Assembly: GCF_026212465.1 (NCBI RefSeq)
Contig: NC_080048.1
Coordinates: 21,626,658-21,690,657 of the forward strand
Direction of reading: 5' to 3'
Origin: Amaranthus tricolor
Lineage: Eukaryota; Streptophyta; Magnoliopsida; Caryophyllales; Amaranthaceae
Length of the DNA stretch: 64,000 nucleotides
How positions within the stretch are numbered: the stretch's first letter is position 1; the number at the start of each line of letters is the position of its first letter. This document shows, piece by piece, positions 14,430 through 28,180 of the stretch. The position numbers were made by a program, and so were the translations under genes. Below the pieces are notes generated by a model, which saw only the letters and a program-made list of their open reading frames with translations, was not told the DNA's origin and did not search any database.

Positions 14430-16107
14430 TATGACTATTATTTACAATTCTAACCACTTCAACACAATAATATATACCAAATAGAGTTGTGTGTCCAGTT
14501 TCGTGCAAAACAAACCAAGTTTGAACTACGTTATGCGCAAAAGTGCCAAAAACGCTTAAAAACCCTTAAAATCGCAACTTAACACGTAATTTCTAGCATA
14601 TGACTATGATTTAAAATTCTAACCACTTCAACTCAATAATATATACCAAATAGAGTTGTGTGTCAATTTTCGTGCAAAACAAACTAAGTTTGAGCTACTT
14701 TATGTGCAAAAGTGCCAAAAAACGCTTAAAAACTTTTAAAATCGCAACTAAACACGTAATTTCTAGCATGACTATGATTTACTATTCCAACCACTTCAAC
14801 ACAATAATATATAGTAAATAGAGTTGTGGTCAAGTGTCGTGCAAAATAAACTAAGTTTGAGCTACTTTATGCGCAAAAGTGCCAAAAACGCTTAAAAACC
14901 CTTAAAATCGCAACTTAACACGTAATTTTTAACATATGACTATGATTTACAATTCTTACAACTTCAACACAATAATAAATTCCAAATAGTGTTGTGTGCC
15001 AAGTTTCATGCAAAACAAACCAAGTTTGAGAGCTACTTTTTGCGCAAAAGTGCCAAAAACACATAAAAACCATTAAAATCGCAACTGAACACGTAATTTC
15101 TAGCATGTCTATGATTTACAATTCTAACCACTTCAACACAATAATATATACGAAATAGAGTTGTGGTCAATTTTCGTGCAAAATAAACTAAGTTTGAGCT
15201 ACTATATGTGCAAAAGTGCCAAAAACGCTTAAAAACCTTTAAAATCGCAACTTAACACGTAATTTCTAGCAATTGACTAAGATTTATAATTCTAACCACT
15301 TCAAGTCAATAATATATATCAAATAGAGTTGTGTGTCAAGTTTTATGCAAAACGAACTAAGTTTGAGCTACTTTATGTGCAAAAGTGCCAAAAACGCTTA
15401 AAAACCCTTAAAATCGCAACTTAACACGCAATTTCTAGCATGACTATGATTTACTATTCCAACCACTTCAACACATTAATATATACTAGATAGAGTTGTG
15501 GTCAAGTGTCGTGCAAAATTAACTAAGTTTGAGCTACTTTATGTGCAACAGTGCCAAAAACGCTTAAAAACCCTTAAAATAGAAACATAACACGTAATTT
15601 CTAGCATGTCTATGATTTACAATTCTAACCACTTCAACACAATAATATATACCAAATAGAGTTGTGTGTCCAGTTTCGTGCAAAACAAACCAAGTTTGAA
15701 CTACGTTATGCGCAAAAGTGCCAAAAACGCTTAAAAACCGTTAAAATCGCAACTAACACGTAATTTCTAGCATATGACTATGATTTACAATTCTAACCAC
15801 TTCAACTCAATAATATATACCAAATAGAGTTGTGTGTCAATTTTCGTGCAAAACAAACTAAGTTTGAGCTACTTTATGTGCAAAAGTGCCAAAAACGCTT
15901 AAAAACCCTTAAAATCGCAACTTAACACGTAATTTCTAGCATGACTATGATTTACTATTGCAACCACTTCAACAAAATAATTTATACTAAATAGAGTTGT
16001 GGTCAAGTGTCGTGCAAAATAAACTAAGTTTGAGCTACTTTATGTGCAAAAGTGCCAAAAAAGATTAAAAACTCTTAAAATCGCAACTTAACACGTAATT
16101 TCTAGCA
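14430..16107 (+). repeat. Short HOR, 10-mer variant with hybrid monomer (1678 bp)
   Basis: The order is A1, A2, A3, A5, A6, A7, A8, hybrid, A17, A18. The hybrid monomer (15607-15772) begins tgtctatg like A4 or A9, has the gaactacgtt middle of A1, and ends accgttaaaatcg with the short caactaacacg of A16. It then joins A17 in the normal order. This is the product expected from recombination inside misaligned monomers. Confidence 0.8.
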
Positions 16108-19100
16108 TATGACTATTATTTACAATTCTAACCACTTCAACACAATAATATATACCAAATAGAGTTGTGTGTCCAGTTTCGTGCAAAACAAACCAAGTTT
16201 GAACTACGTTATGCGCAAAAGTGCCAAAAACGCTTAAAAACCCTTAAAATCGCAACTTAACACGTAATTTCTAGCATATGACTATGATTTAAAATTCTAA
16301 CCACTTCAACTCAATAATATATACCAAATAGAGTTGTGTGTCAATTTTCGTGCAAAACAAACTAAGTTTGAGCTACTTTATGTGCAAAAGTGCCAAAAAC
16401 GCTTAAAAACTTTTAAAATCGCAACTAAACACGTAATTTCTAGCATGACTATGATTTACTATTCCAACCACTTCAACACAATAATATATAGTAAATAGAG
16501 TTGTGGTCAAGTGTCGTGCAAAATAAACTAAGTTTGAGCTACTTTATGCGCAAAAGTGCCAAAAACGCTTAAAAACCCTTAAAATCGCAACTTAACACGT
16601 AATTTTTAACATATGACTATGATTTACAATTCTTACAACTTCAACACAATAATAAATTCCAAATAGTGTTGTGTGCCAAGTTTCATGCAAAACAAACCAA
16701 GTTTGAGAGCTACTTTTTGCGCAAAAGTGCCAAAAACACATAAAAACCATTAAAATCGCAACTGAACACGTAATTTCTAGCATGTCTATGATTTACAATT
16801 CTAACCACTTCAACACAATAATATATACGAAATAGAGTTGTGGTCAATTTTCGTGCAAAATAAACTAAGTTTGAGCTACTATATGTGCAAAAGTGCCAAA
16901 AACGCTTAAAAACCTTTAAAATCGCAACTTAACACGTAATTTCTAGCAATTGACTAAGATTTATAATTCTAACCACTTCAAGTCAATAATATATATCAAA
17001 TAGAGTTGTGTGTCAAGTTTTATGCAAAACGAACTAAGTTTGAGCTACTTTATGTGCAAAAGTGCCAAAAACGCTTAAAAACCCTTAAAATCGCAACTTA
17101 ACACGCAATTTCTAGCATGACTATGATTTACTATTCCAACCACTTCAACACATTAATATATACTAGATAGAGTTGTGGTCAAGTGTCGTGCAAAATTAAC
17201 TAAGTTTAAGCTACTTTATGTGCAACAGTGCCAAAAACGCTTAAAAACCCTTAAAATAGAAACATAACACGTAATTTCTAGCATGTCTATGATTTACAAT
17301 TCTAACCACTTTAACACAATAATATATACCAAATAGAGTTGTGTGTCCAGTTTCGTGCAAAACAAACCAAGTTTTAGCTACTTTATGCGCAAAAGTGCCA
17401 AAAACGCTTAAAAACCTTTAAAATCGCAACTTAACACGTAATTTCTAGCAATTGACTAAGATTTATAATTCTAACCACTTCAAGTCAATAATATATATCA
17501 AATAGAGTTGTGTGTCAAGTTTTATGCAAAACGAACTAAGTTTGAGCTACTTTATGTGCAAAAGTGCCAAAAATGCTTAAAAACCCTTAAAATCGCAACT
17601 TAACACGCAATTTCTAGCATGACTATGATTTACTATTCCAACCACTTCAACACATTAATATATACTAGATAGAGTTGTGGTCAAGTGTAGTGCAAAATTA
17701 ACTAAGTTTGAGCTACTTTATGTGCAACAGTGCCAAAAACGCTTAAAAACCCTTAAAATAGAAACTTAACACGTAATTTCTAGCATGTCTATGATTTACA
17801 ATTCTAACCACTTCAACACAATAATATATACCAAATAGAGTTGTGTGTCCAGTTTCGTGCAAAACAAACCAATTTTTAGCTACTATATGTGCAAAAGTGC
17901 CAAAAACGCTTAAAAACCTTTAAAATCGCAACTTAACACGTAATTTCTAGCAATTGACTAAGATTTATAATTCTAACCACTTCAAGTCAATAATATATAT
18001 CAAATAGAGTTGTGTGTCAAGTTTTATGCAAAACGAACTAAGTTTGAGCTACTTTATGTGCAAAAGTGCCAAAAACGCTTAAAAACCCTTAAAATCGCAA
18101 CTTAACACGCAATTTCTAGCATGACTATGATTTACTATTCCAACCACTTCAACACATTAATATATACTAGATAGAGTTGTGGTCAAGTGTCGTGCAAAAT
18201 TAACTAAGTTTAAGCTACTTTATGTGCAACAGTGCCAAAAACGCTTAAAAACCCTTAAAATAGAAACATAACACGTAATTTCTAGCATGTCTATGATTTA
18301 CAATTCTAACCACTTTAACACAATAATATATACCAAATAGAGTTGTGTGTCCAGTTTCGTGCAAAACAAACCAAGTTTTAGCTACTTTATGCGCAAAAGT
18401 GCCAAAAACGCTTAAAAACCTTTAAAATCGCAACTTAACACGTAATTTCTAGCAATTGACTAAGATTTATAATTCTAACCACTTCAAGTCAATAATATAT
18501 ATCAAATAGAGTTGTGTGTCAAGTTTTATGCAAAACGAACTAAGTTTGAGCTACTTTATGTGCAAAAGTGCCAAAAATGCTTAAAAACCCTTAAAATCGC
18601 AACTTAACACGCAATTTCTAGCATGACTATGATTTACTATTCCAACCACTTCAACACATTAATATATACTAGATAGAGTTGTGGTCAAGTGTAGTGCAAA
18701 ATTAACTAAGTTTGAGCTACTTTATGTGCAACAGTGCCAAAAACGCTTAAAAACCCTTAAAATAGAAACTTAACACGTAATTTCTAGCATGTCTATGATT
18801 TACAATTCTAACCACTTTAACACAATAATATATACCAAATAGAGTTGTGTGTCCAGTTTCGTGCAAAACAAACCAATTTTTAGCTACTTTATGCGCAAAA
18901 GTGCCAAAAACGCTTAAAAACCTTTAAAATCGCAACTTAACACGTAATTTCTAGCAATTGACTAAGATTTATAATTCTAACCACTTCAAGTCAATAATAT
19001 ATATCAAATAGAGTTGTGTGTCAAGTTTTATGCAAAACGAACTAAGTTTGAGCTACTTTATGTGCAAAAGTGCCAAAAACGCTTAAAAACCCTTAAAATC

Positions 19101-21301
19101 GCAACTTAACACGCAATTTCTAGCATGACTATGATTTACTATTCCAACCACTTCAACACATTAATATATACTAGATAGAGTTGTGGTCAAGTGTAGTGCA
19201 AAATTAACTAAGTTTGAGCTACTTTATGTGCAACAGTGCCAAAAACGCTTAAAAACCCTTAAAATAGAAACTTAACACGTAATTTCTAGCATGTCTATGA
19301 TTTACAATTCTAACCACTTTAACACAATAATATATACCAAATAGAGTTGTGTGTCCAGTTTCGTGCAAAACAAACCAATTTTTAGCTACTTTATGCGCAA
19401 AAGTGCCAAAAACGCTTAAAAACCTTTAAAATCGCAACTTAACACGTAATTTCTAGCAATTGACTAAGATTTATAATTCTAACCACTTCAAGTAAATAAT
19501 ATATATCAAATAGAGTTGTGTGTCAAGTTTTATGCAAAACGAACTAAGTTTGAGCTACTTTATGTGCAAAAGTGCCAAAAACGCTTAAAAACCCTTAAAA
19601 TCGCAACTTAACACGCAATTTCTAGCATGACTATGATTTACTATTCCAACCACTTCAACACAATAATATATACTAGATAGAGTTGTGGTCAAGTGTCGTG
19701 CAAAATTAACTAAGTTTGAGCTACTTTATGTGCAACAGTGCCAAAAACGCTTAAAAACCCTTAAAATCGCAACTTAACACGTAATTTCTAGTATATGACT
19801 ATGATTTACAATTCTTACCACTTTAACACAATAATAAATTCGAAATAGTGTTGTGTGCCAAGTTTCCTGCAAAACAAACCAAGTTTGAGAGCTACTTTTT
19901 GCGCAAAAGTCCCAAAAACACATAAAAACCCTTAAAATCGCAACTGAACACGTAATTTCTAGCATGTCTATGATTTACAATTCTAACCACTTCAACACAA
20001 TAATATATACCAAATAGAGTTGTGGTCATGTTTCGAGCAAAATAAACTAAGTTTGAGCTACTTTATGTGCAAAAGTGCCAAAAACGCTTAAAAACCCTTA
20101 AAATAGAAACTTAACACGTAATTTCTAGCATGTCTATGATTTACAATTCTAAACACTTCAAAATAATAATATATACAAAAATAGAGTTGTGGTCATGTTT
20201 CGTGCAAAATTAACTAAGTTTGAGCTACTTGATGCGCAAAAGTGCCAAAAACAATTAAAAACCCTTTAAATCGCAACTTAACACGTAATATCTAGCATAT
20301 GACCATGATTTACAATTCTAACCACTTCAAAACAATAATACATACCAAATAGTGTTGTGTGTCAAGTTTTATGCAAAACGAACAAAGTTTGAGCTACTTC
20401 ATGTGCAAAAGTGCCAAAAACGCTTAAAAATCCTTAAAATTGCAACTTAACACGTAATTTCTAGTATGACTATGATTTACTATTCCAACCACTTCAACAC
20501 AATAATATATACTAAATAGAGTTGTGGTCAAGTGTCGTGCAAAATAATCTAAGTTTAAGCTACTTTATGTGCAAAAGTGCCAAAAACGCTTAAAAATGCT
20601 TAAAATCGCAACTTAACACGTAATTTTTAGCATATAACTATAATTTACAATTCTTACCACTTCAACACAATAATAAATTCCAAATAGTGTTGTGTGCCAA
20701 GTTTCCTACAAAACAAACCAAGTTTGAGAGCTACTTTTTGCAAAAGTGCCAAAAACACATAAAAACCCTAAAAATCGCAACTCAACACGTAATTTCTAGC
20801 ATGTCTATGATTTACAATTCTAACCACTTAAACACAATAATATATACCAAATAGAGTTGCGGTCAAGTTTCGTGCAAAACAAACTAAGTTTGAGCTACTT
20901 TATGTGCAAAAGTGCCAAAAACGCTTAAAAACCGTTAAAATCGCAACTAACACGTAATTTCTAGCATATGACTATGATTTACAATTCTAACCACTTCAAC
21001 TCAATAATGTATACCAAATAGAGTTGTGTGTCAATTTTCGTGCAAAAGAAACTAAGTTTGAGCTACTTTATGTGCAAAAGTGCCAAAAACGCTTAAAAAC
21101 CCTTAAAATCGCAACTTAACACGTAATTTCTAGCAAGACTATGATTTACTATTGCAACCACTTCAACAAAATAATTTATACTAAATAGAGTTGTGGTCAA
21201 GTGTCGTGCAAAATAAACTAAGTTTGAGCTACTTTATGCGCAAAAGTGCCAAAAAAGATTAAAAACTCTTAAAATCGCAACTTAACACGTAATTTCTAGC
21301 A
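16108..21301 (+). repeat. Family A HOR copy expanded to 31 monomers (5194 bp)
   Basis: The order is A1, A2, A3, A5, A6, five A7-A8-A9 trimers, A7, A8, then A10-A18 including A11. Its length is explained by the trimer expansion at 16949-19793. It begins with the gactattatt marker of the 11-mer group but ends with the A10-A18 block of the long HOR, so it bridges the two architectures. Confidence 0.82.
16949..19793 (+). repeat. Nested trimer array A7-A8-A9, period exactly 502 bp
   Basis: A7 monomers (attgactaag) start at 16949, 17451, 17953, 18455, 18957 and 19459, each 502 bp apart, so there are five full trimers plus A7-A8. A second layer is visible: the six-monomer stretch 16949-17952 resembles 17953-18956, because both carry gaaacataacac, tttaagctac, aaatgctt and gtgtagtgc at matching positions. 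The third unit's A9-type monomer near 17787 is a hybrid with an A6-like ctatatgtgc ending. Confidence 0.9.
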
Positions 21302-24300
21302 TATGACTATGATTTACAATTCTAACCACTTCAACACAATAATATATACCAAATAGAGTTGTGTGTCCAGTTTCGTGCAAAACAAACCAAGTTTGAACTA
21401 CGTTATGCGCAAAAGTGCCAAAAACGCTTAAAAACCCTTAAAATCGCAACTTAACACGTAATTTCTAGCATATGACTATGATTTAAAATTCTAACCACTT
21501 CAACTCAATAATATATACCAAATAGAGTTGTGTGTCAATTTTCGTGCAAAACAAACTAAGTTTGAGATACTTTATGTGCAAAAGTGCCAAAAACGCTTAA
21601 AAACTTTTAAAATCGCAACTAAACACGTCATTTCTAGCATGACTATGATTTACTATTCCAACCACTTCAACACAATAATATATACTAAATAGAGTTGTGG
21701 TCAAGTGTCGTGCAAAATAAACTAAGTTTGAGCTACTTTATGTGCAAAAGTGCCAAAAACGCTTAAAAACCCTTAAAATAGAAACTTAACACGTAATTTC
21801 TAGCATGTCTATGATTTACAATTCTAACCACTTCAACACAATAATATATACCAAATAGAGTTGTGTGTCAGTTTCGTGCAAAACAAACAAAGTTTTAGCT
21901 ACTTTATGTGCAAAAGTGCCAAAAACGCTTAAAAACCCTTAAAATCGCAACTTAACACGTAATTTTTAACATATGACTATGATTTACAATTCTTACCACT
22001 TCAACACAATAATAAATTCCAAATAGTGTTGTGTGCCAAGTTTCATGCAAAACAAACAAGTTTGAGAGCTACTTTTTGCGCAAAAGTGCCAAAAACACAT
22101 AAAAACCCTTAAAATCGCAACTGAACACGTAATTTCTAGCATGTCTATGATTTACAATTCTAACCACTTCAACACAATAATATATACGAAATAGAGTTGT
22201 GGTCAATTTTCGTGCAAAATAAACTAAGTTTGAGCTACTATATGTGCAAAAGTGCCAAAAACGCTTAAAAACCTTTAAAATAGCAACTTAACACGTAATT
22301 TCTAGCAATTGACTAAGATTTATAATTCTAACCACTTCAAGTCAATAATATATATCAAATAGAGTTGTGTGTCAAGTTTTATGCAAAACGAACTAAGTTT
22401 GAGCTACTTTATGTGCAAAAGTGCCAAAAACGCTTAAAAACCCTTAAAATCGCAACTTAACACGCAATTTCTAGCATGACTATGATTTACTATTCCAACC
22501 ACTTCAACACAATAATATATACTAGATAGAGTTGTGGTCAAGTGTCGTGCAAAATTAACTAAGTTTGAGCTACTTTATGTGCAACAGTGCCAAAATCGCT
22601 TAAAAACCCTTAAAATAGAAACTTAACACGTAATTTCTAGCATGTCTATGATTTACAATTCTAACCACTTTAACACAATAATATATACCAAATAGAGTTG
22701 TGTGTCCAGTTTCGTGCAAAACAAACCAAGTTTTAGCTACTTTATGCGCAAAAGTGCCAAAAACGATTAAAAACCTTTAAAATCGCAACTTAACACGTAA
22801 TTTCTAGCAATTGACTAAGATTTATAATTCTGACCACTTCAAGTCAATAATATATATCAAATAGAGTTGTGTGTCAAGTTTTGTGCAAAACGAACTAAGT
22901 TTGAGCTACTTTATGTGCAAAAGTGCCAAAAACGCTTAAAAACCCTTAAAATCGCAACTTAACACGCAATTTCTAGCATGACTATGATTTACTATTCCAA
23001 CCACTTCAACACATTAATATATACCAAATAGAGTTGTGGTCAAGTGTCGTGCAAAACAAACCAAGTTTTTAGCTACTTTATGCGCAAAAGTGCCAAAAAC
23101 GCTTAAAAACCTTTAAAATCGCAACTTAACACGTAATTTCTAGCAATTGACTAAGATTTATAATTCTGACCACTTCAAGTCAATAATATATATCAAATAG
23201 AGTTGTGTGTCAAGTTTTATGCAAAACGAACTAAGTTTGAGCTACTTTATGTGCAAAAGTGCCAAAAACGCTTAAAAACCCTTAAAATCGCAACTTAACA
23301 CGCAATTTCTAGCATGACTATGATTTACTATTCCAACCACTTCAACACAATAATATATACTAGATAGAGTTGTGGTCAAGTGTCGTGCAAAATTAACTAA
23401 GTTTGAGCTACTTTATGTGCAACAGTGCCAAAAACGCTTAAAAACCCTTAAAATCGCAACTTAACACGTAATTTCTAGTATATGACTATGATTTACAATT
23501 CTTACCACTTTAACACAATAATAAATTCGAAATAGTGTTGTGTGCCAATTTTCCTGCAAAACAAACCAAGTTTGAGAGCTACTTTTTGCGCAAAAGTCCC
23601 AAAAACACATAAAAACCCTTAAAATCGCAACTGAACACGTAATTTCTAGCATGTCTATGATTTACAATTCTAACCACTTCAAAACAATAATATATACCAA
23701 AATAGAGTTGTGGTCAAGTTTCGTGCAAAATAAACTAAGTTTGAGCTACTTGATGCGCAAAAGTGCCAAAAACGATTAAAAACCCTTTAAATCGCAACTT
23801 AACACGTAATATCTAGCATATGACCATGATTTACAATTCTAACCACTTCAAAACAATAATACATACCAAATAGTGTTGTGTGTCAAGTTTTATGCAAAAC
23901 GAACTAAGTTTGAGCTACTTCATGTGCAAAAGTGCCAAAAACGCTTAAAAATCCTTAAAATCGCAACTTAACACGTAATTTCTAGCATGACTATGATTTA
24001 CTATTCAAACCACTTCAACACAATAATATATACTAAATAGAGTTGTGGTCAAGTGTCGTGCAAAATAATCTAAGTTTAAGCTACTTTATGTGCAAAAGTG
24101 CCAAAAATGCTTAAAAACGCTTAAAATCGCAACTTAACACGTAATTTTTAGCATATAACTATAATTTACAATTCTTACCACTTCAACACAATAATAAATT
24201 CCAAATAGTGTTGTGTGCCAAGTTTCCTGCAAAACAAACCAAGTTTGAGAGCTACTTTTTGCAAAAGTGCCAAAAACACATAAAAACCCTTAAAATCGCA

Positions 24301-24822
24301 ACTCAACACGTAATTTCTAGCATGTCTATGATTTACAATTCTAACCACTTAAACACAATAATATATACCAAATAGATTTGCGGACAAGTTTCGTGCAAAA
24401 CAAACTAAGTTTGAGCTACTTTATGTGCAAAGGTGCCAAAAACGCTTAAAAACCGTTAAAATCGCAACTAACACGTAATTTCTAGCATATGACTATGATT
24501 TACAATTCTAACCACTTCAACTCAATAATATATACCAAATAGAGTTGTATGTCAATTTTCGTGCAAAACAAACTAAGTTTGAGCTACTTTATGTGCAAAA
24601 GTGCCAAAAACGCTTAAAAACCCTTAAAATCGCAACTTAACACGTAATTTATAGCATGACTATGATTTACTATTGCAACCACTTCAACAAAATAATTTAT
24701 ACTAAATAGAGTTGTGGTCAAGTGTCGTGCAAAATAAACTAAGTTTGAGCTATTTTATGTGCAAAAGTGCCAAAAAAGATTAAAAACTCTTAAAATCGCA
24801 ACTTAACACGTAATTTCTAGCA
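21302..24822 (+). repeat. Family A HOR copy, 21 monomers (3521 bp)
   Basis: The order is A1-A6, A7, A8, A9, A7, an A8/A9 hybrid, A7, A8, A10, A12-A18; A11 is missing. The hybrid (about 22978-23150) starts tttactattcc like A8 and ends aagtttttagc with gcgc like A9. It has the same order as the copy at 7212-10736, suggesting those two share a recent ancestor despite the different HORs between them. Confidence 0.8.
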
Positions 24823-27800
24823 TATGACTATGATTTACAATTCTAACCACTTCAACACAATAATATATACCAAATAGAGTTGTGTGTCCAGTTTCGTGCA
24901 AAACAAACCAAGTTTGAACTACGTTATGCGCAAAAGTGCCAAAAACGCTTAAAACCCTTAAAATCGCAACTTAACACGTAATTTCTAGCATATGACTATG
25001 ATTTAAAATTCTAACCACTTCAACTCAATAATATATACCAAATAGAGTTGTGTGTCAATTTTCGTGCAAAACAAACTAAGTTTGAGCTACTTTATGTGCA
25101 AAAGTGCCAAAAACGCTTAAAAACTTTTAAAATCGCAACTAAACACGTAATTTCTAGCATGACTATGATTTACTATTCCAACCACTTAAACACAATAATA
25201 TATAGTAAATAGAGTTGTGGTCAAGTGTCGTGCAAAATAAACTAAGTTTGAGCTACTTTATGCGCAAAAGTGCCAAAAACGCTTAAAAACCCTTAAAATC
25301 GCAACTTAACACGTAATTTTTAACATATGACTATGATTTACAATTCTTACAACTTCAACACAATAATAAATTCCAAATAGTGTTGTGTGCCAAGTTTCAT
25401 GCAAAACAAACCAAGTTTGAGAGCTACTTTTTGCGCAAAAGTGCCAAAAACACATAAAAACCCTTAAAATCGCAACTGAACACGTAATTTCTAGCATGTC
25501 TATGATTTACAATTCTAACCACTTCAACACAATAATATATACGAAATAGAGTTGTGGTCAATTTTCGTGCAAAATAAACTAAGTTTGAGCTACTATATGT
25601 GCAAAAGTGCCAAAAACGCTTAAAAACCTTTAAAATAGCAACTTAACACGTAATTTCTAGCAATTGACTAAGATTTATAATTCTAACCACTTCAAGTCAA
25701 TATTATATATCAAATAGAGTTGTGTGTCAAGTTTTATGCAAAACGAACTAAGTTTGAGCTACTTTATGTGCAAAAGTGCCAAAAAACGCTTAAAAAACCC
25801 TTAAAATCGCAACTTAACACGCAATTTCTAGCATGACTATGATTTACTATTCCAACCACTTCAACACAATAATATATACTAGATAGAGTTGTGGTCAAGT
25901 GTCGTGCAAAATTAACTAAGTTTGAGCTACTTTATGTGCAACAGTGCCAAAATCGCTTAAAAACCCTTAAAATAGAAACTTAACACGTAATTTCTAGCAT
26001 GTCTATGATTTACAATTCTAACCACTTTAACACAATAATATATACCAAATAGAGTTGTGTGTCCAGTTTCGTGCAAAACAAACCAAGTTTTAGCTACTTT
26101 ATGCGCAAAAGTGCCAAAAACGATTAAAAACCTTTAAAATCGCAACTTAACACGTAATTTCTAGCAATTGACTAAGATTTATAATTCTGACCACTTCAAG
26201 TCAATAATATATATCAAATAGTGTTGTGTGTCAAGTTTTATGCAAAACGAACTAAGTTTGAGCTACTTTATGTGCAAAAGTGCAAAAAACGCTTAAAAAC
26301 CCTTAAAATCGCAACTTAACAAACAATTTCTAGCATGACTATGATTTACTATTCCCACCACTTCAACACATTAATATATACCAAATAGAGTTGTGGTCAA
26401 GTGTCGTGCAAAACAAACCAAGTTTTTAGCTACTTTATGCGCAAAAGTGCCAAAAACGCTTAAAAACCTTTAAAATCGCAACTTAACACGTAATTTCTAG
26501 CAATTGACTAAGATTTATAATTCTGACCACTTCAAGTCAATAATATATATCAAATAGAGTTGTGTGTCAAGTTTTATGCAAAACGAACTAAGTTTGAGCT
26601 ACTTTATGTGCAAAAGTGCCAAAAACGTTTAAAAACCCTTAAAATCGCAACTTAACACGCAATTTCTAGCATGACTATGATTTACTATTCCAACCACTTC
26701 AACACAATAATATATACTAGATAGAGTTGTGGTCAAGTGTCGTGCAAAATTAACTAAGTTTGAGCTACTTTATGTGCAACAGTGCCAAAAACGCTTAAAA
26801 ACCCTTAAAATCGCAACTTAACACGTAATTTCTAGTATATGACTATGATTTACAATTCTTACCACTTTAAACACAATAATAAATTCGAAATAGTGTTGTG
26901 TGCCAATTTTCCTGCAAAACAAACCAAGTTTGAGAGCTACTTTTTGCGCAAAAGTCCCAAAAACACATAAAAACCCTTAAAATCGCAACTGAACACGTAA
27001 TTTCTAGCATGTCTATGATTTACAATTCTAACCACTTCAAAACAATAATATATACCAAAATAGAGTTGTGGTCAAGTTTCGTGCAAAATAAACTAAGTTT
27101 GAGCTACTTGATGCGCAAAAGTGCCAAAAACGATTAAAAACCCTTTAAATCGCAACTTAACACGTAATATCTAGCATATGACCATGATTTACAATTCTAA
27201 CCACTTCAAAACAATAATACATACCAAATAGTGTTGTGTGTCAAGTTTTATGCAAAACGAACTAAGTTTGAGCTACTTCATGTGCAAAAGTGCCAAAAAC
27301 GCTTAAAAATCATTAAAATCGCAACTTAACACGTAATTTCTAGCATGACTATGATTTACTATTCCAACCACTTCAACACAATAATATATACTAAATAGAG
27401 TTGTGGTCAAGTGTCGTGCAAAATAATCTAAGTTTAAGCTACTTTATGTGCAAAAGTGCCAAAAACGCTTAAAAACGCTTAAAATCGCAACTTAACACGT
27501 AATTTTTAGCATATAACTATAATTTACAATTCTTACCACTTCAACACAATAATAAATTCCAAATAGTGTTGTGTGCCAAGTTTCCTGCAAAACAAACCAA
27601 GTTTGAGAGCTACTTTTTGCAAAAGTGCCAAAAACACATAAAAACCCTTAAAATCGCAACTCAACACGTAATTTCTAGCATGTCTATGATTTACAATTCT
27701 AACCACTTAAACACAATAATATATACCAAATAGATTTGCGGACAAGTTTCGTGCAAAACAAACTAAGTTTGAGCTACTTTATGTGCAAAAGTGCCAAAAA

Positions 27801-28180
27801 CGCTTAAAAACCGTTAAAATCGCAACTAACACGTAATTTCTAGCATATGACTATGATTTACAATTCTAACCACTTCAACTCAATAATATATACCAAATAG
27901 AGTTGTGTGTCAATTTTCGTGCAAAACAAACTAATTTTGAGCTACTTTATGTGCAAAAGTGCCAAAAACGCTTAAAAACCCTTAAAATCGCAACTTAACA
28001 CGTAATTTCTAGCATGACTATGATTTACTATTGCAACCACTTCAACAAAATAATTTATACTAAATAGAGTTGTGGTCAAGTGTCGTGCAAAATAAACTAA
28101 GTTTGAGCTACTTTATGTGCAAAAGTGCCAAAAAAGATTAAAAACTCTTAAAATCGCAACTTAACACGTAATTTCTAGCA
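24823..28180 (+). repeat. Family A HOR copy, 20 monomers (3358 bp)
   Basis: The order is A1, A2, A3, A5, A6, A7, A8, A9, A7, an A8/A9 hybrid, A7, A8, A10, A12-A18. It lacks A4 and A11 but keeps the extra A7-hybrid pair, so it reaches 20 monomers by a different route than the copy at 3858. A3 carries tatagtaaatag, as in the 11-mer copies. Confidence 0.8.
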
